Positions 1 to 6,346 of a stretch of 10,101 bases of DNA are shown here, piece after piece (position 1 is the stretch's first letter; each line of letters begins with the position of its first letter). Both the position numbers and the translations under genes were made by a program. This stretch comes from Cryomorphaceae bacterium. GTDB lineage: Bacteria; Bacteroidota; Bacteroidia; Flavobacteriales; Schleiferiaceae. The stretch is taken from assembly GCA_003455605.1 (NCBI GenBank), contig DMQR01000135.1:1-10101 (forward strand). Direction: 5' to 3'. Under the pieces are notes generated by a model that had not been told where the DNA came from, made no database searches, and worked only from the letters and a program-made list of their open reading frames with translations.

Positions 1-42
1 TGGAAAGTTGATATATTCGCTGCATCCAATCCACTTGTATAA

Positions 43-528
43 ATGAACATTTTTGAGCTTACTGGAAATAAATTAGCCAATCAAGGATTTCGTATTGATC
101 GGTATGATTTCGAGCGTCCTTGGGGGGGCTTCTTTGTCTTGGCAGAAAGTCAAGCTCAATCCTTCGCTGATATCTATTTTGATGGGATGGATGTTGAGCC
201 ATTACGCATCGGAGGGAAGTTGAGTCCTAAGATTCTATTGGTGAAGCCTGAGGCTCGTTTGAGCTGGCAGTATCATCACCGTCGTGCTGAGACTTGGCGA
301 GTGATTGAGGGGCCTGTAGCAATAGTTCGCAGTGCTACCGATCAAGAAGGTGAGTCGGTTTCCTTTAGTTCTGGTGAGACGGTGGTCTTGCAGCAAGGAG
401 AGCGTCACCGTTTGATAGGTTTGGAGAACTGGGGCGTGGTCGCTGAATTTTGGCAGCATACTGATCCAAATCACCCTTCTGATGAGGATGATATCGTTCG
501 TATTCAGGACGATTATGCTCGAAAGTAA
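43..528 (+). CDS. Cupin protein, mannose-6-phosphate isomerase type II / ManC C-terminal-like
   Basis: This 161-residue protein is a stand-alone cupin resembling the C-terminal isomerase domain of bifunctional ManC/AlgA-type enzymes, which interconvert fructose-6-P and mannose-6-P. Visible hallmarks are RPWGGF (residues 25-30), the first cupin motif with HH at 78-79, E83 and G90 (RAETWRVIEG), the second motif around GETVVLQQGERHRL (111-124), and a C-terminal DDIVRIQDDYAR that closely matches the family's end. The usual Pro of the second motif is Gln here, and about 25 residues are inserted between RPWGGF and the HH motif, so the substrate may differ. It is cytosolic, with no signal peptide. 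The ATG at 43 lacks a clear Shine-Dalgarno sequence, as is common in this phylum. The converging dehydrogenase suggests a role in sugar-nucleotide supply for surface polysaccharide. The fold is confident; the exact reaction is not. Confidence 0.8.
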   Translation: MNIFELTGNKLANQGFRIDRYDFERPWGGFFVLAESQAQSFADIYFDGMDVEPLRIGGKLSPKILLVKPEARLSWQYHHRRAETWRVIEGPVAIVRSATDQEGESVSFSSGETVVLQQGERHRLIGLENWGVVAEFWQHTDPNHPSDEDDIVRIQDDYARK

Positions 529-1797
529 TTACAATCTTTTATCGACGAGATTGCGGGGCAGGATGCCCTTAAGGTCATAGACTACTCGGTCCTTTGAGGC
601 GGCGATTTTTAGCCCTTTGAAGGCGTCGTGTGCTACCGCTAGGAGGATGACTGGGTATTTCTCAAGGCTGAGGTTTTCTATGAGTTCGATGCCGTATTCG
701 TTTTTAGCTTGGACAGGATTAGCTAGGGGGTCGTACACGTCGACTTCGAGGCCGAAGTTTTTGAGTTCGTGGTAGACGTCGATGACTCGGCTGTTTCTGG
801 TATCTCCAGTGTTTTCTTTGAAGGCAAGACCTAGGATTAGGGCTTTGCTACCTTTGACCAGGAGGTCTTTTTGATGCATAAGTTTGACGATGCTGCTGGC
901 AACGTGGAGTCCCATGCTGTCGTTGATGCGGCGGCCTGAAAGTATTACTTGTGGATCGTGGCCGACTTCTTGGGCCTTGTGTGCAAGGTAGTAGGGGTCG
1001 ACGCTAATACAATGGCCGCCGACGAGACCGGGTTTGAAGGGCAGGAAGTTCCATTTAGTTTGGGCAGCGGCGAGTACGTCTCCAGTGTCGATGTCGAGTT
1101 TGTCAAATATTAGGGCGAGCTCGTTCATGAAGCTTATGTTCACATCTCGTTGGGCATTTTCGATGGCTTTTGCGGCCTCAGCGACTTTAATGCTTGGTGC
1201 GAGGTGCGTACCTGCTTCAATGACGGAGAGGTAGAGTTGGTTTACTTGGTTCGCGGCTTCGGGCGTGGAGCCGGCGGTGACTTTGGGGATGTTTTTGAGT
1301 TTTCGGACTTTGTCGCCCGGGTTGATGCGCTCGGGACTGTAGCCTACGGTGAAATCTTGGTTGTAGGTGAGGTCGCTGGTTTGTTGAAGGACGGGAACGC
1401 AAACTTCTTCAGTGCACCCGGGGTAGGTGGTGCTTTCGTAGATTACTAGGTCGCCGGGGTGGAGGTATTTACCTATGGTTCGGCTCGCTTGGATAAGCGG
1501 ATCAAGATTGGGACTTTTGTCCGTGTTGATGTCGGTGGGGACGGTGATGATGAACGTGCTGCAGGTGCTGAGGTCGCTGGGGTTGGGTGAGATGCGAAGG
1601 CGGCTGTTGAGGGCTTGAGATAATTGATCTCCCTCCAACTCATTCGTAGTATCAATACCACTGGCTATACGGCGGGCCTTTTCGGCATTCGTATCAAACC
1701 CAAGGACATCGTAATGTGCTGCGAACGCGACGGCGAGGGGCAGGCCTACGTAGCCCAATCCTAATATGGCAATCTTATGTTCTCTGGGTGTGGACAT
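529..1797 (-). CDS. UDP-N-acetyl-hexosamine 6-dehydrogenase (TviB/WbpO-type nucleotide sugar dehydrogenase)
   Basis: A 422-residue cytosolic NAD-dependent enzyme, full length for the UDP-glucose/GDP-mannose dehydrogenase superfamily. The N-terminal Rossmann motif GLGYVGLPLA lies at about 13-22. The helix KVAEAAKAIENAQRD (about 204-218) carries the conserved Lys and Asn. The catalytic Cys is in VGGHCISVDPYYL (C263), and the C-terminal domain has NTGDTRNSRVIDVYHEL at about 329-345. The stretches QRDVNISFMNELA and TKWNFLPFKPGLVGGHC are typical of the TviB/WbpO branch, which oxidises UDP-GlcNAc or UDP-GalNAc to the uronic acid for O-antigen or Vi-like polymers; the precise substrate is inferred. 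I chose ATG at 1797 over an in-frame TTG at 1806 because MSTPREHKIAILGLGYVG gives a normal N-terminus. Its TAA directly abuts the stop codon of the converging cupin gene, with no space between. Confidence 0.92.
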   Translation of the reverse strand: MSTPREHKIAILGLGYVGLPLAVAFAAHYDVLGFDTNAEKARRIASGIDTTNELEGDQLSQALNSRLRISPNPSDLSTCSTFIITVPTDINTDKSPNLDPLIQASRTIGKYLHPGDLVIYESTTYPGCTEEVCVPVLQQTSDLTYNQDFTVGYSPERINPGDKVRKLKNIPKVTAGSTPEAANQVNQLYLSVIEAGTHLAPSIKVAEAAKAIENAQRDVNISFMNELALIFDKLDIDTGDVLAAAQTKWNFLPFKPGLVGGHCISVDPYYLAHKAQEVGHDPQVILSGRRINDSMGLHVASSIVKLMHQKDLLVKGSKALILGLAFKENTGDTRNSRVIDVYHELKNFGLEVDVYDPLANPVQAKNEYGIELIENLSLEKYPVILLAVAHDAFKGLKIAASKDRVVYDLKGILPRNLVDKRL

Positions 1798-1803
1798 CGG
1801 ATT

Positions 1804-1811
1804 CAAATGTA
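1804..1811 (-). promoter_or_regulatory. Possible -7 element (TACATTTG) for the dehydrogenase gene
   Basis: The minus-strand sequence TACATTTG perfectly matches the Bacteroidota -7 consensus TAnnTTTG. It ends only 6 nt before the ATG at 1797, so a transcript starting from it would be leaderless or nearly so. I see no good -33 TTTG at the usual distance. The match could therefore be chance. Confidence 0.25.
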
Positions 1812-1910
1812 CGGCAACGGGAGGTTAACGTATTGGCAGGGCGAATAATTATCTTTCGGTATTACGTTTATGATAAACTGAAATCCAGAAAGCGTTTTCA
1901 GCTGAATTAT

Positions 1911-1937
1911 TTGACAGGTCTTGACTGAGTATATAAT
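1911..1937 (+). promoter_or_regulatory. Possible promoter TTGACA-N15-TATAAT upstream of the NTF2-like operon
   Basis: TTGACA at 1911-1916 and TATAAT at 1932-1937 are exact housekeeping-sigma consensus hexamers, but with a 15-bp spacer instead of about 17. A start near 1944 would give a leader of about 90 nt containing the whole inverted repeat at 1962-2005. Bacteroidota normally use TTTG/TAnnTTTG elements. A partial match to that alternative, TATTTTG at 2002-2008, sits about 25 nt before the ATG at 2033 and overlaps the right arm of the inverted repeat. Either could be the true promoter. Confidence 0.3.
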
Positions 1938-1961
1938 CTTAATTTATATTAGGTTTCTATG

Positions 1962-2005
1962 AATATCTCATATGTTACACGTTAGTATGCTGATTATGAG
2001 ATATT
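1962..2005. repeat. Perfect 11-bp inverted repeat in the operon leader/promoter region
   Basis: AATATCTCATA (1962-1972) is repeated as its exact reverse complement TATGAGATATT (1995-2005), separated by 22 nt, so the arm centres are 33 bp apart, about three helical turns. It lies 27 bp before the start codon of the first NTF2-like gene and its right arm overlaps a TATTTTG promoter-like element. It could be an operator for a dimeric or looped regulator, or an A/T-rich leader stem-loop. It is not followed by a long T-run and has a weak stem, so a terminator is unlikely. Confidence 0.6.
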
Positions 2006-2032
2006 TTGTTCCCCGAACAAAACTAAATCGTC

Positions 2033-2932
2033 ATGAAAAAGCTAGTTGCTATAGTATTGTGCTTGCCGTTTGTTGCGGTAGGACAAAAGAAATCAGGAAA
2101 GGTATACTCCGAACACCCTGCCTACGATGTGGTCACTGAATCCTATCGAGTGTGGGAATCGGGCACAGAAGAAGAATTGCGTGCACTCTACACCGAGGAT
2201 GCTAAATTTTGGGGCCCTGGAGATGAGAAGGCCGGAACAATGGAGGAAGAAGTTCAAGGAATGCTTTGGTGGCAGAACAACTTTGATTTTTCATTTACCA
2301 ATATGGAACCCGCAAAGCCAGATATAATTCAGTACAAGGGCGAGAAGGGGGCTTGGACACTTGATTGGATGGTTTTTACTGGTGTGAATAAGGAGAGCGG
2401 GGATACTGTCAAGGCTCCATTACACACTGCCAATTATGTGAACGAAGACGGTAAAATTGCTATGACTGTGAACTACTTTGATCGCGAGACATTGGGTTCT
2501 CAGATTCAGGAATCTTTTGGTGTTCATAGAAATGGTCGAGTATTTGACGAACACCCATACATTGAAATTTTAAAAGAGGTAGTTGCTGGTTGGGAAGCTG
2601 GTGATGCAGACGCGATGGCAACTCATTTTGCTGAAGATTGTAAGTTTCATAGACTTGGCGACGGAGATGGCTATAGAGATAAAGATTTAGCCTTCAGAAA
2701 AGAAAGCTGGTCTGCGGGAATCGCTGGTACTAGTTCTCGTAAGATGAATGTTTATGGATATCCAGATGCTATTTATTATCAGAAAGGCGAAGGTGGTTGG
2801 GAGATTCTCTCTTGGTGGAATCACACCTTCGTGAGCGCTGAAACCGGTGAGGAGGATACAGTCTTTTTGCATCTTAGTCACTCATTTAATAATGACGGAA
2901 AAATTACCAGAGAAGTCCTCTGGGTAGATTAA
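2033..2932 (+). CDS. Secreted tandem NTF2-like (SnoaL-like) protein
   Basis: A 299-residue exported protein of unknown function with a Sec signal peptide (MKKLVAIVLCLPFVAVGQ, cleavage near residue 17) and no lipobox, so probably soluble in the periplasm or secreted. It contains two NTF2-like domains, at about 24-150 and 170-298, arisen by internal duplication. KVYSEHPAYDVVTESYRVWESG (from residue 23) aligns with RVFDEHPYIEILKEVVAGWEAG (from 169). Each copy continues with a short helix, a YTEDAKF or FAEDCKF strand, and later a paired Trp-rich strand followed by N-E/N-D-G-K-I before the last strand. NTF2-like folds form a cone-shaped ligand pocket, and members range from enzymes to binding proteins; no catalytic set can be assigned. 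The second copy contains a Cys (C203). It is the first gene of the four-gene cluster, 17 nt before the next. Confidence 0.8.
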   Translation: MKKLVAIVLCLPFVAVGQKKSGKVYSEHPAYDVVTESYRVWESGTEEELRALYTEDAKFWGPGDEKAGTMEEEVQGMLWWQNNFDFSFTNMEPAKPDIIQYKGEKGAWTLDWMVFTGVNKESGDTVKAPLHTANYVNEDGKIAMTVNYFDRETLGSQIQESFGVHRNGRVFDEHPYIEILKEVVAGWEAGDADAMATHFAEDCKFHRLGDGDGYRDKDLAFRKESWSAGIAGTSSRKMNVYGYPDAIYYQKGEGGWEILSWWNHTFVSAETGEEDTVFLHLSHSFNNDGKITREVLWVD

Positions 2933-2949
2933 TAATCAATACAATAACC

Positions 2950-4047
2950 ATGAAGAAATATCTTTTAATCGGCTTATGTGGTTCGCTATTGGCGAGCTGT
3001 ATGCAGCTAGGTGAGGATGAGGTAAGAGAATTTGCCACCTCGCACATTGAAAACCAGATCGGCTATGCTGATGCTGTCGAGCCTTTCTATGCTGGCTTAT
3101 CAGATGAACTTAAGGTATGGAATAATCCAGTTTGGAGAAATATGCCGCGAGAATATGAGAAAGATCCAGATAACGATGGAAGCTACTTCTATGAAGATTC
3201 TATCAAAGTAACCCTGCACGATGTTTACATGATGGGCACCCACGCTAATGTTATGGGAACGATTCAGTTTTACATCGCAGGAGTAAATACTACCTATAGA
3301 AACTTCTCCGGAGTAGTGACAAAGGAAGATGGTCAGATGAAGTGGTCGCGTTTTATGGCTGCGGATAATTCAGAGTTGGCTTGGGGATTCTTATGGCCAA
3401 GCAACGAGATAGAGGGAGGTTTGCAGCCTTACAATGAGATGCGTAACGCAATGATGAACTTAGATAACAATCGTGCTTTGGAACTCTCAGATTCCTTGGT
3501 TGCCGCTGATCCTTCTTGGGCAACCGCGCACCTTGGTCAGCTTCATTATTATTGGATGAACCAAGATGTCGAAAACTTTACTGCGGCACACGGTGAAGCC
3601 GTGTCGAAGCTTGAAGGCGCAAGTAGAGCGGAGAAGCACTTTATTTTGTCTTATACTACCGATCGTGAAAAGTCAAATATGCACTTGGAGCAAGCATTAC
3701 TTTTTGCCCCTGTTGACCCTATGATTCGTACATGGTATGCTTGGGGAGAAAAAGACGCTGAACGTGCCTTGGATATAATGCGTCATGCTTGGGCCCGTTT
3801 ACCAGAAAACGGGGGGGTAAATAATATGATGGGTTACAAGCATATGGCTGCCGGTAATATGGATAAGGCTAAGCAACACTTCGAGATTTTCATGCGCGCT
3901 CATCCAGAGGTCGCTAATGCTTATGATTCGTATGCAGATTACTACCTCGCGGCAGGTGATACAGCCATGGCGAAAGAAATGTATATGAAGGCCTATGAGA
4001 CTGATAATAACTGGATAGCTTCTAAAGAACGATCAGATGCATTATAA
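2950..4047 (+). CDS. Lipoprotein with NTF2-like N-terminal and TPR-like C-terminal regions
   Basis: A 365-residue predicted lipoprotein. The signal peptide ends in the lipobox LASC (Cys17), followed by an acidic stretch (MQLGEDEV) that could favour outer-membrane surface display; this is inference. Residues about 25-140 look NTF2-like: a helical start (FATSHIENQIGYADAVEPFYAGLSD), then strands ending in the Q-F-Y and K-W-S-R-F segments, with KEDGQMKW resembling the terminal hairpin of its neighbours. Residues about 160-360 are all-helical with TPR character: NNRALELSDSLVAADPSWATAHLGQLHYY, then DAERALDIMRHAWARLPEN, NMDKAKQHFEIFMRAHPEVANAYDSYADYY and AGDTAMAKEMYMKAYETD. These place small residues and aromatics at TPR-like positions. 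TPRs usually mediate protein-protein contacts, so it may scaffold the other cluster members. Its last 11 nt overlap the next gene. Confidence 0.75.
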   Translation: MKKYLLIGLCGSLLASCMQLGEDEVREFATSHIENQIGYADAVEPFYAGLSDELKVWNNPVWRNMPREYEKDPDNDGSYFYEDSIKVTLHDVYMMGTHANVMGTIQFYIAGVNTTYRNFSGVVTKEDGQMKWSRFMAADNSELAWGFLWPSNEIEGGLQPYNEMRNAMMNLDNNRALELSDSLVAADPSWATAHLGQLHYYWMNQDVENFTAAHGEAVSKLEGASRAEKHFILSYTTDREKSNMHLEQALLFAPVDPMIRTWYAWGEKDAERALDIMRHAWARLPENGGVNNMMGYKHMAAGNMDKAKQHFEIFMRAHPEVANAYDSYADYYLAAGDTAMAKEMYMKAYETDNNWIASKERSDAL

Positions 4048-4552
4048 ATCTCTTTTATGGATGGGTTCCGTAGTTACCGGACTTTTCCTTTCGTCATGTG
4101 TTTCGAATGAAACCGCCGAGTTGGACCAACGCTTTGCCAGAAACTGCGAAATCATTCGTGCGAATAACGCTGGATTTACTGGTGAAAACCAAGATTACAG
4201 TATGTACGCTGATGATTTCTTTATGGTCAATACAAACTTTAATGGTTCACCTGATACCCTTCGTCTTGCAGACCTCAAGGCCGAGGATGCGTATCTATGG
4301 GAAAAATATGATTTTGAATTCCTTGTAGAGCCAGTGATGCTCCCTGGAGTGGATTCAGAGACGCAAGAGCCAAATGCCAGTGTACGCTTTTATGCGCCCA
4401 TGAAGATCACCAAAGCAGCTACGGATTCTACGGAAGAGCGTACGGCCGTGGTGCGAATGTATGAGACATTTGATTTGAACGAGGAAGGCAAGATTATCAT
4501 ACAGATGTATTATGGTGATTTTACAGCTGCTGGAATCTACCTAAACAGTTAA
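4037..4552 (+). CDS. NTF2-like family lipoprotein (hypothetical)
   Basis: A 171-residue predicted lipoprotein with lipobox LSSC (Cys21). The ATG at 4037 lies inside the preceding gene, which ends at 4047, in another frame. This is the only start that gives an intact signal peptide and suggests translational coupling. The mature part begins with a helix (AELDQRFARNCEIIRANNAGF), continues with the strand YADDFFMVNTNFNGSPDTLRLADLKAED, and ends with mixed beta strands and NEEGKIIIQMYYGDFTAAGIY. The last segment matches the N-x-D/E-G-K-I terminal hairpin of NTF2-like/SnoaL-like proteins and of the other products in this cluster. Function is unknown and no catalytic residues are evident. It is very likely co-transcribed, with the next start only 2 nt after its stop. 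Confidence 0.75.
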   Translation: MHYKSLLWMGSVVTGLFLSSCVSNETAELDQRFARNCEIIRANNAGFTGENQDYSMYADDFFMVNTNFNGSPDTLRLADLKAEDAYLWEKYDFEFLVEPVMLPGVDSETQEPNASVRFYAPMKITKAATDSTEERTAVVRMYETFDLNEEGKIIIQMYYGDFTAAGIYLNS

Positions 4553-4554
4553 TT

Positions 4555-5106
4555 ATGAAGAAGCTATTTCTAATGTGTAGTGTAGCTATTTTGGCGGCTG
4601 CATGTACTCAAACCTCCGAACCATGCCCACCTGAAAGAGAGCCCGTGGGATATAATGTCCTTGCGGATGACTTCCCAGGCGCAGTAATTGGCAACAATGA
4701 AACGGTCAATCAGTGGCGTCAATATTTGGAATACCATAACGAACGTAATTTTGACGGTATTGAATCAATGGATGCCGACAGCATTCGTATTTATCCACCA
4801 AATGGAGAATTAGTGGTCGGAAAAGAAGCGCATCGTGAGCAACTAGAGAAGTGGTTGGCCAACGAAGATGTTCGTTGGAAGCCAGTTTGGGGCACTTCGA
4901 TAAAGTCACCAAACGACACTTCTGATGGAGCTTATGTAATAGCTGTTTCAGATTTATCTACTGTTCATAGCGACGGTTCTGTAGACCGGTTAAACAACAT
5001 GTTTACGGCTTGGATTCAAGGAGGAAAGATTTGGGCATTTTGGATTTATGACCGAAAATTTGCTCCTGACGAATTAGCGAGCATTGAAGCCGCTGAGACA
5101 GAATAA
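4555..5106 (+). CDS. NTF2-like family lipoprotein (hypothetical)
   Basis: A 183-residue predicted lipoprotein with signal peptide MKKLFLMCSVAILAAAC (lipobox LAAAC, Cys17). After a Pro/Glu-rich tether (about 18-35) it shows an NTF2-like pattern: a helix around WRQYLEYHNERNFDGIESMDADSIRIYPPNGELVVGKEA, a second helix REQLEKWLANEDVRWKPVW, and paired strands GAYVIAVSDLSTVHSDGSVDRLNNMFTAWIQGGKIWAFWIYDRKF. The order of helix, D-x-I-R-I-Y strand, V-G-K-E-A, then final strands is typical of SnoaL-like domains. It is the last gene of the cluster: it starts 2 nt after the previous stop and is followed 27 nt later by an intrinsic terminator. Specific function is unknown. Confidence 0.78.
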   Translation: MKKLFLMCSVAILAAACTQTSEPCPPEREPVGYNVLADDFPGAVIGNNETVNQWRQYLEYHNERNFDGIESMDADSIRIYPPNGELVVGKEAHREQLEKWLANEDVRWKPVWGTSIKSPNDTSDGAYVIAVSDLSTVHSDGSVDRLNNMFTAWIQGGKIWAFWIYDRKFAPDELASIEAAETE

Positions 5107-5133
5107 ATACCCCTTGTATGGATTAATGACGGA

Positions 5134-5168
5134 AGCCCCGGTCGCTATGCGGTCGGGGTTTTCTATTT
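5134..5168 (+). terminator. Intrinsic terminator of the NTF2-like operon
   Basis: CCCCGGTCGC (5136-5145) pairs with GCGGTCGGGG (5149-5158) around a TAT loop. This gives a 10-bp RNA stem with two G-U wobbles, extendable by A/G on the left and U/U on the right, followed by TTTTCTATTT. On the opposite strand the wobbles become C-A mismatches and there is no T-run. It therefore appears to act only on + strand transcripts. The stop codon of the converging minus-strand gene (5163-5165) lies inside its T-tract. Confidence 0.88.
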
Positions 5169-5672
5169 CTGCCAATATTCTGTGTGACGTAGTTCCATGT
5201 CTGCGGTAAACCCGGCAAAGCTTACAGGGATTACTTCGTCGAAATAAAGGATAAGTTCGTCCTCTGTGAGCCTTAGGATTCTGAACTTTTGGTTGCCATT
5301 GAAATTGGCCTCTAATTGCTGTAAAACTGGTTGGCCAAAGGCATTGATTAGCTTGCGATCAAAGGACCAATCAATAGCATTTACGGCACCTATTACGGTA
5401 ATCACACTATCGCTATCGATTACTAAGCTGGCTGCGTCTACAGTTTCACCAAGACTATCTACAACAAATGTGTTGTTCAATGTATCAAAGCTGCCAATGA
5501 GGTCTGTAATAGAGTGTGGATGTAAGGTGTCCCATAGACCTTGGGCGATGAGATGATTAGTGATTTCAACACCGTACCAATCTCCGTGGAGCAGTACTTC
5601 CATGGGCTGTACATTATCTGATTTTTTACAGCCTAGTAGAAGGAGTGCAGAGAAGAAGAATAGCTTTTTCAT
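5163..5672 (-). CDS. Small lipoprotein, possibly lipocalin-like
   Basis: A 169-residue predicted lipoprotein. The start is the ATG at 5672, which opens directly on a signal peptide MKKLFFFSALLLLGC (lipobox LLGC, Cys15) and overlaps the previous gene's TGA as ATGA, indicating translational coupling. A longer reading to 5810 only adds a charged stretch antisense-like in character and would bury the signal peptide. After CKKSDN, a lysine/acid run resembling surface-export signals of Bacteroidota lipoproteins (inference), the mature protein has LLHGDWYGVEI. This resembles the GxW opening strand of lipocalin-like domains in the phylum. Alternating beta-type segments follow, ending with ILRLTEDELILYFDE. 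A ligand-binding or envelope structural role is possible. Last gene of the minus-strand operon. Confidence 0.72.
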   Translation of the reverse strand: MKKLFFFSALLLLGCKKSDNVQPMEVLLHGDWYGVEITNHLIAQGLWDTLHPHSITDLIGSFDTLNNTFVVDSLGETVDAASLVIDSDSVITVIGAVNAIDWSFDRKLINAFGQPVLQQLEANFNGNQKFRILRLTEDELILYFDEVIPVSFAGFTADMELRHTEYWQK

Positions 5673-6301
5673 CGCAGGGCTTTTAAGGATAGTCCGTAAC
5701 CAAAATAAACGCCATAAAATGGTCCATTTGTGCTTCCGGAGACTGAAAGATAGTGAATGAATTGGTTTGTCATTATTTCTTGGCTGTATCCGCCCACAAT
5801 TGAATACCATCGGCCACGGATGTAGTTGTAGGCAAATTCTGAACGCGCGAAGAAGGTAGAGGTATTGTTAGGGTTGCCGTATTTCCAGCTTTTGTATAGG
5901 GTCGGGGTGAGCAGGTAGGTGTAGCCCCCATCAACGTCGTTGAAGGTTCTACTGTAGCTTAGGCCTATTGGTGCTGAGAGGGCCCACGTGTTGGAGGCGC
6001 TGGACCATTTGGGCCCGGCGAGGGTAGTAATACGGATGTTGTTTTGTTCGATGTTCAGTCGAGAGGCACTAAGGTTGGAGGTGAAGTCGAGCTGTTGAGT
6101 TAATCCGTAATTACACACCGCAATCCCTCCAGTGCTAGCATTCAATCCACTGCCTGAAAATCCGCCTATGGCGATGTGGTGTTCCCTTGGGGCGAGAGAG
6201 GCCGCATTTTGGAATTCAGGAAGGGCAGTGGTACAATTAGAAAAAACCATACCCATTAGGGTAGTAATAAGCACTATAATTAAGGAGCTAGGCCCTTTCA
6301 T
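5669..6301 (-). CDS. Hypothetical lipoprotein with beta-barrel-like character
   Basis: A 210-residue protein I do not recognise. The N-terminus is a signal peptide with a probable, slightly atypical lipobox VFSNC (Cys23; Asn at -1). Downstream, the sequence is rich in Gly, Ser, Thr, Tyr and Asn and alternates polar and hydrophobic residues: HHIAIGGFSGSG, TGGIAVCNYGLT, WALSAPIGLSYSRTF, GGYTYLLTPTLYKSWKYG, FARSEFAYNYIRG, PFYGVYFGYGLSLKALR. This suggests about eight to ten amphipathic strands, as in a small outer-membrane barrel or a beta-rich surface protein. It lacks the usual terminal aromatic residue of classical barrels. It follows the PD40-SPOR gene by 45 nt and overlaps the next gene by 4 nt (ATGA), so it probably belongs to the same operon as the T9SS cargo genes. 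Confidence 0.65.
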   Translation of the reverse strand: MKGPSSLIIVLITTLMGMVFSNCTTALPEFQNAASLAPREHHIAIGGFSGSGLNASTGGIAVCNYGLTQQLDFTSNLSASRLNIEQNNIRITTLAGPKWSSASNTWALSAPIGLSYSRTFNDVDGGYTYLLTPTLYKSWKYGNPNNTSTFFARSEFAYNYIRGRWYSIVGGYSQEIMTNQFIHYLSVSGSTNGPFYGVYFGYGLSLKALR

Positions 6302-6307
6302 TTGAAT

Positions 6308-6336
6308 AAGAACTATTGGTTTTGCTTGAAGTTCTT
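6308..6336 (-). repeat. Short intercistronic inverted repeat
   Basis: AAGAACT (6308-6314) and AGTTCTT (6330-6336) are exact inverted copies with a 15-nt spacer. They lie in the 45-nt gap between the PD40-SPOR gene and the downstream lipoprotein gene. It may form a weak mRNA stem-loop that modulates expression of the last two genes. It has no T-run to act as a terminator, and a 7-bp A/T-rich match could be chance. Confidence 0.3.
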
Positions 6337-6346
6337 TGATGGTGGA

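Noticed and set aside
1150..1449. 99-codon plus-strand reading frame opposite the nucleotide-sugar dehydrogenase
   Set aside because: Antisense to the conserved core of a clear enzyme gene; Gly/Val/Phe-rich composition fits a shadow frame.
1798..1806. TTG start at 1806 for the dehydrogenase, adding three residues
   Set aside because: The ATG at 1797 gives a normal family N-terminus; the TTG lies inside the TACATTTG promoter-like element and has no ribosome-binding support.
1716..1928. 70-codon plus-strand reading frame covering the intergenic region before the NTF2-like cluster
   Set aside because: It begins inside the dehydrogenase gene on the opposite strand, has no motif, and its 3' part runs through A/T-rich promoter-like DNA.
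5673..5810. 46-residue N-terminal extension of the last minus-strand lipoprotein
   Set aside because: It overlaps the previous gene, is basic and unstructured, and would hide an excellent lipoprotein signal peptide that begins exactly at the ATG at 5672.
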